Positions 1 through 9,008 of a stretch of DNA of 64,000 nt are shown here, piece after piece. The DNA lies in the NCBI GenBank assembly GCA_013911135.1, contig JACERO010000079.1:24051-88050 (forward strand), written 5' to 3'. How positions within the stretch are numbered: the stretch's first letter is position 1; each line of letters begins with the position of its first letter. The translations under genes and the position numbers were made by a program. The notes under the pieces were generated by a model, which did no database searches, was not told the origin of the DNA, and saw nothing but the letters and a program-made list of their open reading frames with translations. The stretch comes from Candidatus Nitrosopumilus sp. GTDB lineage: Archaea; Thermoproteota; Nitrososphaeria; Nitrososphaerales; Nitrosopumilaceae.

Positions 1-833
1 AAATAAAATCATTGAATAAAATTCAAAAAGATGTTAAAAAAGACAATTCTGACATGGTTGTTGGTATTGGTGGAGGTCGTTCTGTAGATACAGCAAAATT
101 AATTTCATATAATTTAGGTAAACCATTTGTAAGCTTACCAACTGCAGCTTCTCATGATGGAATGGCAAGTCCATTTGTTTCTGTAAAAAGTGACTTGCCA
201 CATTCAATTGTAGCATCTGCACCTATGGGTGTTTTTGTAGATATTGATGTAATTAGAAAAGCTCCTACCAAGTTGTTAGCTAGTGGTTGTGGAGATCTTA
301 TTGCAAATATTATAGCAGTAAAAGATTGGCAATTAGGTCACAAAAAGAAGAAAGAATACTATGGAAGATATGCAGCAGATCTAGCCATGATGAGTGCTAA
401 GATAGTTATGGAAAATTCTTCTAAATTTGCAAAGGAAGGATTGGATGCAAGGGTGATTGTAGAAGGATTGATCAGTGCAGGAGTAGCATCATGTATTGCA
501 GGAAGTAGCAGACCATGTTCTGGTGCAGAACATCTTTTTTCACATGCACTTGATAAAATTGCTCCAGGTATTGGACTTCATGGAGAGAAGTGTGGAATTG
601 GTTCTATAATGATGGCAAAATTACAAGGACAGAATTGGAAAAAAATTGTAAAGACGTTAAAAGATGTCAAAGCTCCAACAACTGCAAAACAAATTGGTCT
701 TAAACCAGATGTAATAATAAAAGCTCTAACTATGGCACAAGAACTAAGACCAGAGAGATATACGATTTTAAAAGAAATTAAAATGACTGAAAAAAGAGCA
801 CAAAGTCTTGCAAAGAGTACTAAAGTAATTTGA
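1..833 (+). CDS. egsA: sn-glycerol-1-phosphate dehydrogenase (5'-truncated by window edge)
   Basis: Frame is open to the left edge; GIGGGRSVDTAKL, PFVSLPTAASHDGMASP and LHGEKCGIGS motifs typical of archaeal G1PDH. Confidence 0.93.
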   Translation, partial: IKSLNKIQKDVKKDNSDMVVGIGGGRSVDTAKLISYNLGKPFVSLPTAASHDGMASPFVSVKSDLPHSIVASAPMGVFVDIDVIRKAPTKLLASGCGDLIANIIAVKDWQLGHKKKKEYYGRYAADLAMMSAKIVMENSSKFAKEGLDARVIVEGLISAGVASCIAGSSRPCSGAEHLFSHALDKIAPGIGLHGEKCGIGSIMMAKLQGQNWKKIVKTLKDVKAPTTAKQIGLKPDVIIKALTMAQELRPERYTILKEIKMTEKRAQSLAKSTKVI

Positions 834-834
834 T

Positions 835-1581
835 TTAAGCAGCTTTTTGTTCAGGTGCTTTTTCTTTTGTTTCAGGTTTCTTTTCCTGAGTTTGTTTATT
901 GACATGTGTTTCAATAAAACTTGCCTTTTCTAAAGTTGGAACAAATTTGAAAATATCTAATTGAATAAAGTGTTTCATTATTTGTAAACCATCTGCACGT
1001 ACAATTTCCTCAGGAATTGTAATGTTTACTTGTTTATCTTTCAAGTCAAATGCAATTTTTGAATCCTCTACAGGTAGTCTGTTTTTAAGAATTCCATCTA
1101 TCTTGTCACTTGGAGAATCAAGTGATTTGATTACATTTACATCATACAAAATTGTTTTTCCTGCATATCTGTGATTGTAATCTATTTGGACTCTACCAGA
1201 TCCCATTAAACGAATAATTCCTCTTTTATTATCAACTTCAATTGTATTACCTACTAAAACTTTCTCTGCATCTTCACCTAGTTTTCTAATAGGAATCATT
1301 CTAACTTTTTTAGAATCTCTTTCACCAAAACCTTTGTCAGGTGTAACTTCAATTGTAAGTTTATCTCCAACAGATGTTTTTGCAAGTGCTTCATCTAATC
1401 CTTTGAGAACAGGATAAGACACTTCACCAATAGAAACTAGTTTTGGTTGATATTTGACATTTTGTTCATGAATGGAATGTTTTTTTGCATCTTCTTCAAG
1501 GGTGGTATCAAAGACTTCGTCATTATCTTTTACCTTTGCAGTATAGTCTATTAAAATTAATGAGCCTTTATTGAAAGTCAA
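835..1581 (-). CDS. FKBP-type peptidyl-prolyl cis-trans isomerase (SlyD-like)
   Basis: KGSLILIDYTAKVKDNDEVFDTT and VGDKLTIEVTPDKGFGERD motifs with an IF-domain insertion. Confidence 0.9.
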   Translation of the reverse strand: MTFNKGSLILIDYTAKVKDNDEVFDTTLEEDAKKHSIHEQNVKYQPKLVSIGEVSYPVLKGLDEALAKTSVGDKLTIEVTPDKGFGERDSKKVRMIPIRKLGEDAEKVLVGNTIEVDNKRGIIRLMGSGRVQIDYNHRYAGKTILYDVNVIKSLDSPSDKIDGILKNRLPVEDSKIAFDLKDKQVNITIPEEIVRADGLQIMKHFIQLDIFKFVPTLEKASFIETHVNKQTQEKKPETKEKAPEQKAA

Positions 1582-1622
1582 TGTGATCGGTCTCGAATTT
1601 CCTAATATTAAGTTAACATAGT

Positions 1623-2771
1623 TTAGAGAGCTTTTAGTTTTTCTTCTGCAGTGTCAAGTCCTGCTTTAGCATCTGTATCATACCCCATCATTGCTAAGGT
1701 AGATGAAATTGCTGAAATGGTTCGCATTACATGATATGGACTAACTTCGCCCATACATCCAACTCTGAATACTTTTCCTTTAAGATTTCCAAATCCACCT
1801 GCTACTAAGACTTTGAATTTATCTGCTAGTGTGCTTCTGAAAATTTTGTCTTCTAGTCCATCCAAATAATTTAATGCAACAATTGAAATCGAGCGATCTT
1901 CTTCTTTTGTAACATATGGTGTTAAACCAATTGCACTTAATCCAGAGTATAATGCATCAGAACAAATCTTATGACGTTTATAGACATTTTGTAGTCCTTC
2001 TTCTAACATTATTGTTAGTGCTTCTCTGTATGCATAAAGTAAAGGTAATGCAGGAGTAAATGGAGTATGTTTTGACTCTTCATAATATTGAAAGTATCTT
2101 GCTAAATTGAAGTACATTGTAGATGGTGGATTTTCTATCATGTATTTTTTGGCTTTAGCACTTACAGATATTGGTGAAATGCCAGGAGGAGCAGCAAGTG
2201 CCTTTTGTGCTCCAGTTAGACATACATCAATATTCCATTTATCTACTGGAAGTTCAACGCCGCCAAGTAAAGAAACAGAATCTACAACATAGAATGCATC
2301 GTTTCTAGATGTTAAGTCAGATATTTTATCAAGATAATTTACCATTGTTCCAGTAGAAGTTTCGTTGTGAATAACATAGAATGCTTTAACATCTTTATTG
2401 TTATCAAATGCTTCTTTTATTTGATCAAAAGTTGCATTTTGTCCTGGTGGAGTTTCGAGTTTAACAACATTAGCTCCTTGACCTTCAATAAGTTGTGATA
2501 GTCTGTTACTAAATTCTCCATTTACAGGAATTATGATTTTATCACCTTTTTTAACTAGATTAATTACTCCTGCTTCTACTGCACCTGTTCCAGATGCAGA
2601 TAAAGCCACAATATCATTTTGCGTGTCAAATACTTTTTGAGTTTTTTTAACAACATCAGTGTATAACTCAACAAAATCATCACTTCGGTGATTAATGATA
2701 GGTGCAAGCATTGCCCTCATTACTCTATTAGGTACATTTGTTGGACCTGGGAGCATTGAAAGATATTCCAT
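1623..2771 (-). CDS. Class V aminotransferase (alanine-glyoxylate / serine-pyruvate type)
   Basis: LPGPTNVPNRVMRAM, PLP-lysine region CLTGAQKALAAPPGI. Confidence 0.9.
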   Translation of the reverse strand: MEYLSMLPGPTNVPNRVMRAMLAPIINHRSDDFVELYTDVVKKTQKVFDTQNDIVALSASGTGAVEAGVINLVKKGDKIIIPVNGEFSNRLSQLIEGQGANVVKLETPPGQNATFDQIKEAFDNNKDVKAFYVIHNETSTGTMVNYLDKISDLTSRNDAFYVVDSVSLLGGVELPVDKWNIDVCLTGAQKALAAPPGISPISVSAKAKKYMIENPPSTMYFNLARYFQYYEESKHTPFTPALPLLYAYREALTIMLEEGLQNVYKRHKICSDALYSGLSAIGLTPYVTKEEDRSISIVALNYLDGLEDKIFRSTLADKFKVLVAGGFGNLKGKVFRVGCMGEVSPYHVMRTISAISSTLAMMGYDTDAKAGLDTAEEKLKAL

Positions 2772-2813
2772 TTGTAATCTACGATGTCAGTGAGATATTG
2801 GGTTTATTTATAA

Positions 2814-3323
2814 TTAGAGATTTTTCAAACGATCTTTTGCACTAACGTTAACCAAAAAATTTTTTGTGTCCTCAGGAACAAGATCATCCCATTTTTGATC
2901 GCTGGTAATTAATTCCCGAATTTTAGTTCCAGATAATACATCTCTTTTCAAGAATGGAATAGAAACTATTTGAACAGCCATTTTTGAATACAGATGTTTT
3001 GTTAATTCATCGTTTGAAAAAACGATATCAAATTTTGGAACAATTGTATCTATTTTTTCAATCCATTTGATATGATTATCCAAATCTGGAATAAAGTAAA
3101 TTGAAATCCTCTCTTTTATTGAATTATCAATTGAAGATAGAATCATCTCTTTTCGTTCCTCAGCAGAGAAAGGATTGTTTTTTTGTGCGGGTTTGTTAGA
3201 GCTGCCTAAACCTACCCATAATTTATCAACTTTTGATAGCGCAAATTGTAATGCTTCAAGATGTCCCAAGTGAAAAGGTTGGAATCTTCCAATCAACAAA
3301 CCGTTCATACAAAATATAGACAA
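2814..3323 (-). CDS. nadM: Nicotinamide-nucleotide adenylyltransferase (archaeal NadM type)
   Basis: GLLIGRFQPFHLGHLEAL nucleotidyltransferase motif and ISIYFIPDLDNHIKW. Confidence 0.88.
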   Translation of the reverse strand: MSIFCMNGLLIGRFQPFHLGHLEALQFALSKVDKLWVGLGSSNKPAQKNNPFSAEERKEMILSSIDNSIKERISIYFIPDLDNHIKWIEKIDTIVPKFDIVFSNDELTKHLYSKMAVQIVSIPFLKRDVLSGTKIRELITSDQKWDDLVPEDTKNFLVNVSAKDRLKNL

Positions 3324-3370
3324 TTTCTTTTTAAAAAACTATCATAAAGAGTTCTAATTATAAAAAAACT

Positions 3371-4396
3371 GTGGATTTTCTAAAAATTAATGGAGGGTTT
3401 GGTGAAGAAGGAGGACAGATAATACATTCAGCAATTGCACTTTCGTGTATTACAAAACAACCAATTCATTTAGAAAATATAAGAAAGAACAGAAAGGTTC
3501 CAGGATTAAGACCACAACATCTCACAGCGATAAAAATTCTTCAAAAAATTGCAAATGCTAAAGTCATTGGAGCAGAGATTGGCTCTACTGAATTAAAATT
3601 CATTCCAAGCAATATTGAAAGTTTAGAATTAGTTGAAAATGTAGGAACAGCTGGAAGTATTTCTTTAATTTTACAAGTTTTAATTCCTGTAGTTGCTATT
3701 TCCCAAAAAAAACTCAATTTAACAATTAAAGGAGGTACAGATGTGCTTTGGAGTCCTTCTATTGATTATACTCAACATGTACTAAGAGAAGCATATTCTA
3801 GAATGGGAGTAGAATTTTCAGTTAAATTAAACAAACGAGGATACTATTCAAAAGGAGGTGGAGAAATTAATTTACAAGTATACCCATCTCATGTAAAACA
3901 AGTATCATTTACAGAAAGAAAAACAAATTCAGTTAAACTAATTTGTACATTTTCAAAACTTTCAATTGAAAAAATCAAAAATCAAGTTGAAGAAATTAAA
4001 GAAATAATTAATTAAAGAAAATTTTATTGTTGAAACAGAAATTAAAAATCAACAAGCAATAGATTCAAGAGCATCTTTGTTAATTTACAGTATTGATGAA
4101 TATTCGATTATAGGAGTTGATGCATTGTTTAATAAAAAAACACAAAGATTTGATTTAGATTTTGATAAATTTGTTAAAAATTATTAGGAGTAGATGAGAA
4201 TTTAGCAGACATGCTTGTAGTTCCTGCGAGTTTGGGTGAGAAAAAAATAACATTTCAGGTTAGAGAGATTACAAAACATTTGGAGACAAATTTGTTTGTA
4301 ACATCAAAAATTACAGGCTGTAAATATGGAATTGGGAGATTAACTAATGGATTTGAAGTAATTATTGAAGGGACCTCAAACTCCAGCATCAAGTAA
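3371..4396 (+). pseudogene. rtcA: RNA 3'-terminal phosphate cyclase, two frameshifts (near 4010 and 4187); probably assembly error
   Basis: GGQIIHSAIALSCITKQPIHLENIRKNRKVPGLRPQHLTA and TDVLWSPSIDYTQHVL; homologous reading continues in other frames (KENFIVETEI..., then GVDENLADMLVVPASL...). Confidence 0.85.
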
Positions 4397-4873
4397 TGAT
4401 GCAAAAAACAGAATTGCTACTGATAAAAATACTGTCACTTCCCCAAGAACAATGATTTTTTTTCTTAATTTTTGAATTTGTGGCTCTGACATTTGATTAG
4501 ACATAATTTTTTCTTCAACATCTTTACGAATTACTCTAACATGTACTGCATATGTAATTACTAGTGCAATGACAAGAATTATCTTAATAATTAAAAATGT
4601 TCCATAACTTGTTGAGACAAGAAGTTCAGGTTTACCAAGTAATACATGAGAACTATACAATCCAGTTACCATTAAAATAATCAATGATGGAACCGCAATC
4701 TTGTTAAATCGTTTTCCAACACGAATCATTATTTTCATTCTTTCTTCAAGAGAATCAGTCATTGTTTTTAGAAGTGGAGAGAATACAAGTCCAATGAAAA
4801 GTGAACCACCAACCCATATTGCAGCTGCAATAAGATGAATCCAAGTGAGAATTGCTTGCTCTAGGACAGTCAT
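4376..4873 (-). CDS. CopD-like / DUF integral membrane protein
   Basis: Four hydrophobic helices; WIHLIAAAIWVGGSLFIGLVF resembles the CopD domain. Confidence 0.7.
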   Translation of the reverse strand: MTVLEQAILTWIHLIAAAIWVGGSLFIGLVFSPLLKTMTDSLEERMKIMIRVGKRFNKIAVPSLIILMVTGLYSSHVLLGKPELLVSTSYGTFLIIKIILVIALVITYAVHVRVIRKDVEEKIMSNQMSEPQIQKLRKKIIVLGEVTVFLSVAILFFASLLDAGV

Positions 4874-4955
4874 AGAATATCATATTTGGAATCAAATATT
4901 ATGTATTTGGATCTTAACAACCTTTTTTAGTTATACATAATCTGATAGCATTGAA

Positions 4956-5450
4956 ATGGTATTTCAAAGCAAGATGACAATTTATGCTGCATTAGTTGGA
5001 TGTTTAGCTTTGATGGGAGGAATTTTTTACTATGGTAATCTCGATTCCGTGCAGATTGAGCAAGTTGAGATTGAATTAATAAATGTAGAACTAAGAGACA
5101 TTAGCACAATAGATAATCAAGTAAAATTTGATGTTACATTTCTTGTAAAGAATCCAAGTGAGAAAACATTTACAGTTCCACTAATTGGTTACCAGCTTTA
5201 CGGTGATGGAATACTACTAGGTTCAGGACAATATTCTACAGAAGATATTTCAATGCCAGGAAGAGCTGCATTTTTTCCAGGTGTAGAACTTCCTTTGAAA
5301 AATGTATTTGTTCTTGAAAAATCTGAAGTTAATTCAGAAATTTATCAAGATGCCATAGAAAATAGAATCACTAGTTTTTCAGCAGAAGGAAGTATTACCA
5401 CTCAATCTTCATGGATGACTATTGAAAAAGAATTCAAAATAGGATTTTAA
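4956..5450 (+). CDS. LEA14-like membrane-anchored conserved protein
   Basis: N-terminal TM helix followed by VKFDVTFLVKNPSEKTFTVPLIGYQLYGDGILLGSG, LEA14-like. Confidence 0.55.
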   Translation: MVFQSKMTIYAALVGCLALMGGIFYYGNLDSVQIEQVEIELINVELRDISTIDNQVKFDVTFLVKNPSEKTFTVPLIGYQLYGDGILLGSGQYSTEDISMPGRAAFFPGVELPLKNVFVLEKSEVNSEIYQDAIENRITSFSAEGSITTQSSWMTIEKEFKIGF

Positions 5451-5459
5451 CTAAAAAAG

Positions 5460-5533
5460 TGGGCCGAGTGAGATTCGAACTCACGATCACCGCCGTGTCG
5501 AGGCGGTATCCTAACCAGCTAGACTACCGGCCC
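5460..5533 (-). tRNA. tRNA-Val(GAC)
   Basis: Reverse complement GGGCCGGTAGTCTAGCTGGTTAGGATACCGCCTCGACACGGCGGTGATCGTGAGTTCGAATCTCACTCGGCCCA folds as a full cloverleaf; loop TCGACAC gives anticodon GAC with C at position 33. Confidence 0.9.
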
Positions 5534-5615
5534 ATTGAAAAACAAGACTAGATGCTGGCATTATTAACGTTTAACAAAAGAAAGGATGAATAAAAAGGAA
5601 AAAAGTGTGAAATAA

Positions 5616-6326
5616 TTGACAGATAATTTTACTGAAGAAGAAAAAAGAGGCTTCTATAAGGCAATTTATTCAAGAAGAGATGTAAGATCTCATTTTATCT
5701 CAAAACCCATAGAAGACGATATTTTATCAAAAATATTACATGCTGCACATCATGCCCCATCAGTAGGATTTTCTCAACCATGGAATTTTATCTTGATAAA
5801 AGATATTGAAACAAAAAAGAAAATCAAAAAATCTTTTGAGGAAGAAAAAAATCGTTCATCAAAATTAGTTGAAGAACCAAAGAAATCAAAATATCTTTCA
5901 TTCAAGCTAGAGGGAATTTTAGAGTCACCAGTAAATCTTTGTGTTACATATGATCCTACAAAATTTGGTCCTTTTGTTATTGGAAGATCAAGCATACCTG
6001 AAGCAGGACTATACAGTGTATGTTGTGCAATCCAAAATTTATGGTTATCAGCAAGAACAGAAGGAGTTGGTCTTGGATGGGTAAGTATTCTTTCAAATGA
6101 AACACTAAAAGAAACTCTGGCATTACCAGAACATGTCATTCCTGTTGCATACTTGTGTTTAGGATATGTTGATGAATTTGCAGAAAAACCAGATCTTGAA
6201 ACTGCAAATTGGTTACCAAGACTTGATCTAAAAGATGTTGTGTATTTTGAAAAATGGAACGATAAAGAAAATAAAAATTGGAATGGAATTAAAGAAATAA
6301 TTAAAGATAATCTTGATTACGCTTAA
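5616..6326 (+). CDS. bluB: 5,6-dimethylbenzimidazole synthase (BluB-type nitroreductase)
   Basis: YSRRDVRSHF, HHAPSVGFSQPWNFILI, ARTEGVGLGWVSIL motifs; C-terminal WLPRLDLKDVVYFEKW. Confidence 0.88.
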   Translation: MTDNFTEEEKRGFYKAIYSRRDVRSHFISKPIEDDILSKILHAAHHAPSVGFSQPWNFILIKDIETKKKIKKSFEEEKNRSSKLVEEPKKSKYLSFKLEGILESPVNLCVTYDPTKFGPFVIGRSSIPEAGLYSVCCAIQNLWLSARTEGVGLGWVSILSNETLKETLALPEHVIPVAYLCLGYVDEFAEKPDLETANWLPRLDLKDVVYFEKWNDKENKNWNGIKEIIKDNLDYA

Positions 6327-6351
6327 ATAATTAAGAGTGTTTTTTTTTGCT

Positions 6352-6443
6352 GGGCTTGTGGCGCAGAGTCATTTGACGCGAAACATGGATAGCGTGGTAC
6401 TCTCCTAAGGTACAGGTCGAGGGATCGAAGCCCTCCAAGCCCG
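6352..6443 (+). tRNA. tRNA-Arg(CCT) with ~16-17 nt D-loop insertion/possible intron
   Basis: Acceptor GGGCTTG/CAAGCCC; anticodon arm GTACT-CTCCTAA-GGTAC; T stem GAGGG/CCCTC; extra sequence between D-stem halves GCGC (6361-6364) and GCGT (6392-6395). Confidence 0.85.
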
Positions 6444-6495
6444 TTAAATTTTAAAACTCATGGGAATTTATATACAAAGATAGATTGCTGAAGAT

Positions 6496-7026
6496 ATGAA
6501 AGTTGTAGTTATTTCTGGTAGTCCAAGAAAAAATGCGGTTACACAAGTTATGATGAAGTATGTTTATGATTATGCTAAATCAAAAAACCAAGACACAAAA
6601 TTGATTAATCTTTCAGATGGTCAAATTGAATGCTATAGAGGATACGGTGAAGAATACAATGAGGCTACAAACACAGCTGCAAATGACATTACAGATGCTG
6701 ATGTTTGGATAATAGGAACTCCTATCTACAATTCGTTTTTTAGTGCAGCATTGAAAAATTTGTTTGAATATATCAATTATAAAAAAACTGCAGGAAAGGT
6801 AGCTGGAATGGCAATTTTAGCTTCTGGAAATATTGGTTTTACCGATGTACAGACATTAGTCACACAATTATTATCATACTTTAGAGTAGTAGCAAATCCT
6901 AAAGCTGTGTTTCTAACCACAGAAGCTTTTACTGATAATTCTGTTTCAGATGTAAATGCACAAAATAGACTAAAAGAAATGGTAGATGAAACTTTGGAAC
7001 TTGCTTCTAAATTGCATAAAGATTAA
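6496..7026 (+). CDS. NAD(P)H-dependent FMN reductase / flavodoxin-like
   Basis: VVISGSPRKNAVTQVMM and IIGTPIYNSFFSAALKNLFEYI motifs. Confidence 0.85.
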   Translation: MKVVVISGSPRKNAVTQVMMKYVYDYAKSKNQDTKLINLSDGQIECYRGYGEEYNEATNTAANDITDADVWIIGTPIYNSFFSAALKNLFEYINYKKTAGKVAGMAILASGNIGFTDVQTLVTQLLSYFRVVANPKAVFLTTEAFTDNSVSDVNAQNRLKEMVDETLELASKLHKD

Positions 7027-7371
7027 AGTGTAAATATTTTATGAAGAGTTTGATAGTTTAACTACCATTAAAAATATTTTTGATTTGATCTTAGTGTAAG
7101 ATTACTATTCTGAATTTGTATTCATAAGAACTATATTTATTTACAATAGTTTAAGAAAATATGTTCAATAATTATTTTCTGTAACATATTTATCATTATC
7201 AAAAATGTGTATTAAAAGATCTTATAATTTACAAATTATCTATAATAATACTTGCAAAAATTAGATTTTTAGATTATAGAATAACTCTATATTTAGAATA
7301 AAAAATTTATTCTAATTCATTTATTTTCAAACATAAAATATTAACATAACATAGAAATTATACTATTAAGT

Positions 7372-7485
7372 TTGAAAAAAGATCCAACTGAATTGTGTTC
7401 ATGTAAATGCCATTATGGTGGTGCTGTAAGTTGTCCTAGTTGTAAGAATAATCATGATACGGCATGTTGCCATTGTGAAGATTAA
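7372..7485 (+). CDS. Cys-rich microprotein (37 aa), TTG start; not in ORF track
   Basis: Translation MKKDPTELCSCKCHYGGAVSCPSCKNNHDTACCHCED*; eight Cys in CxCxC, CxxC and CCxC patterns. Confidence 0.55.
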   Translation: MKKDPTELCSCKCHYGGAVSCPSCKNNHDTACCHCED

Positions 7486-7487
7486 GA

Positions 7488-7740
7488 TTATTTACTCTTG
7501 GTTTTTCTTTCAGAAGCTGGTATTTTTAGATTAGTTAATTCAGTTTTTAATGATTCAATCTGAACAAGAGTTTGCAGGTTAGAAATTTCTTGATTTAATC
7601 TATCAATTTCGCTATCTTTTAGTTTTACAGAATCTTTAAGATCATTTAGTTCAGAAGATAATTCATTTTAAATTTGTTTTATTTCAGAAAGATTGATTGG
7701 CTGCCGGAAGTTGTAGAACAATGGTTTGTGTATTACTCAA
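7488..7740 (-). pseudogene. Disrupted coiled-coil small protein
   Basis: Reading ...INLSEIKQI*NELSSELNDLKDSVKLKDSEIDRLNQEISNLQTLVQIESLKTELTNLKIPASERKTKSK* contains an in-frame TAA; the upstream TTG start is in another frame. Confidence 0.4.
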
Positions 7741-7966
7741 GCTTTTTTTGGATGTCAGCGTGTGCTGATGATTGTTTATGCATGTAATCAGTACTTTTTT
7801 GGGATAACCAACACATCAATGTAAGAAACCATGTAACAGTGACTGATATGATGAAAATAGTATTCATATCTGGTGCAAAATCAATAAAATATGGCCAAAG
7901 TCCAGTTAGTACTGCAGCAAAAACTCCAGTAACCAGAGTTGCTAAATGATTATAGAAATATCCCAT
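7733..7966 (-). CDS. Small two-TM membrane protein
   Basis: Complete ORF; two hydrophobic helices with a charged tail. Confidence 0.6.
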   Translation of the reverse strand: MGYFYNHLATLVTGVFAAVLTGLWPYFIDFAPDMNTIFIISVTVTWFLTLMCWLSQKSTDYMHKQSSAHADIQKKLE

Positions 7967-8051
7967 ATAACTAATTTGAAAAAATCATTGTTTATAACAG
8001 TAATGCTAAAAATCATAAAATAATAAAATTAAAAAGAAAAAAGAGCCGAAT

Positions 8052-8282
8052 TTATTCGTCTTTCTCAGAGGTAGTCGTTACTTTAGGCATATCAGATTGT
8101 AAGATTTGGATCTTTTGTAGTAATTCAGTTCTCAGATCTCTTGCAACTCTCCTTACAGTTGGTCTTGGAACACCAAGTTCATCAACAACTTTGGTATAGA
8201 TATCCTGTTTGTCAGTTACCCCCTTGTCAAGATAAGAATTAATCGCTTCTTTAATTATCGTGCTTTGATTTGTACGATTCAA
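8052..8282 (-). CDS. Small HTH protein
   Basis: Short helical protein with a DELGVPRPTVRRVARDLR HTH-like segment. Confidence 0.65.
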   Translation of the reverse strand: MNRTNQSTIIKEAINSYLDKGVTDKQDIYTKVVDELGVPRPTVRRVARDLRTELLQKIQILQSDMPKVTTTSEKDE

Positions 8283-8531
8283 CGAATTTTAAATTTTATT
8301 TGTTCTATATAAGACTATAACTTCTGAGATTTATAAAATAACATATCTAATAAAGTCAGATCTTTTACTTGTTTAAAAAAAAATAAAAATTCTCTAAGTC
8401 TTTAACGATAAATTTATCAATGAAATATATATTAATAATTATAAATTTTTCAACATACTTAAAATATGTATAAAAATTTTAAAAGAGATTTTCACAAAAG
8501 ACTCTTATGATAAGATAGTAGATAGATTTTA

Positions 8532-9008
8532 GTGACTACAGCAAATATTGAAACCAGTTTTGGGAAAATTTCATTTAAACTTTTATCTGAATTAGCGCCA
8601 GAGACAGTAAGAAATTTTGAAAAATTAACCAGAGACGGATTCTATGATGGGACTCTTTTCCATAGAGTTATTCCTGGATTTATGATTCAGGGTGGCGACC
8701 CAAATACAAAAACCGATAACAAAGGTTCATGGGGAACAGGAGGACCAGGATATAATATCAAGGCTGAATTTAGTTCAAGAACTCATTTGCGAGGCATAGT
8801 TTCGATGGCTAGATCACAAGATCCAGACAGTGCAGGCTCACAATTTTTCATAGTGACAGCTGATAGTACATTTCTTGATAGACAATATACTGTATTTGGG
8901 GAAGTGACAGAAGGTATGGATATTGCAGATAAAATTGTAAATCTTGAAAGAGATGGCAATGATTGTCTTTTAGAAAAAGCACAAATGATTCGTGTAACTG
9001 TGGAATAA
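8532..9008 (+). CDS. Peptidyl-prolyl cis-trans isomerase, cyclophilin type
   Basis: FYDGTLFHRVIPGFMIQGGDP and SAGSQFFIVTA signatures; GTG start. Confidence 0.95.
   Translation: MTTANIETSFGKISFKLLSELAPETVRNFEKLTRDGFYDGTLFHRVIPGFMIQGGDPNTKTDNKGSWGTGGPGYNIKAEFSSRTHLRGIVSMARSQDPDSAGSQFFIVTADSTFLDRQYTVFGEVTEGMDIADKIVNLERDGNDCLLEKAQMIRVTVE

Noticed and set aside
34-222. Minus-strand ORF antisense to egsA
   Set aside because: Low-complexity antisense translation fully inside a well-supported gene
7027-7371. Long AT-rich gap considered as an origin or ncRNA
   Set aside because: No repeat structure or conserved motif visible by eye
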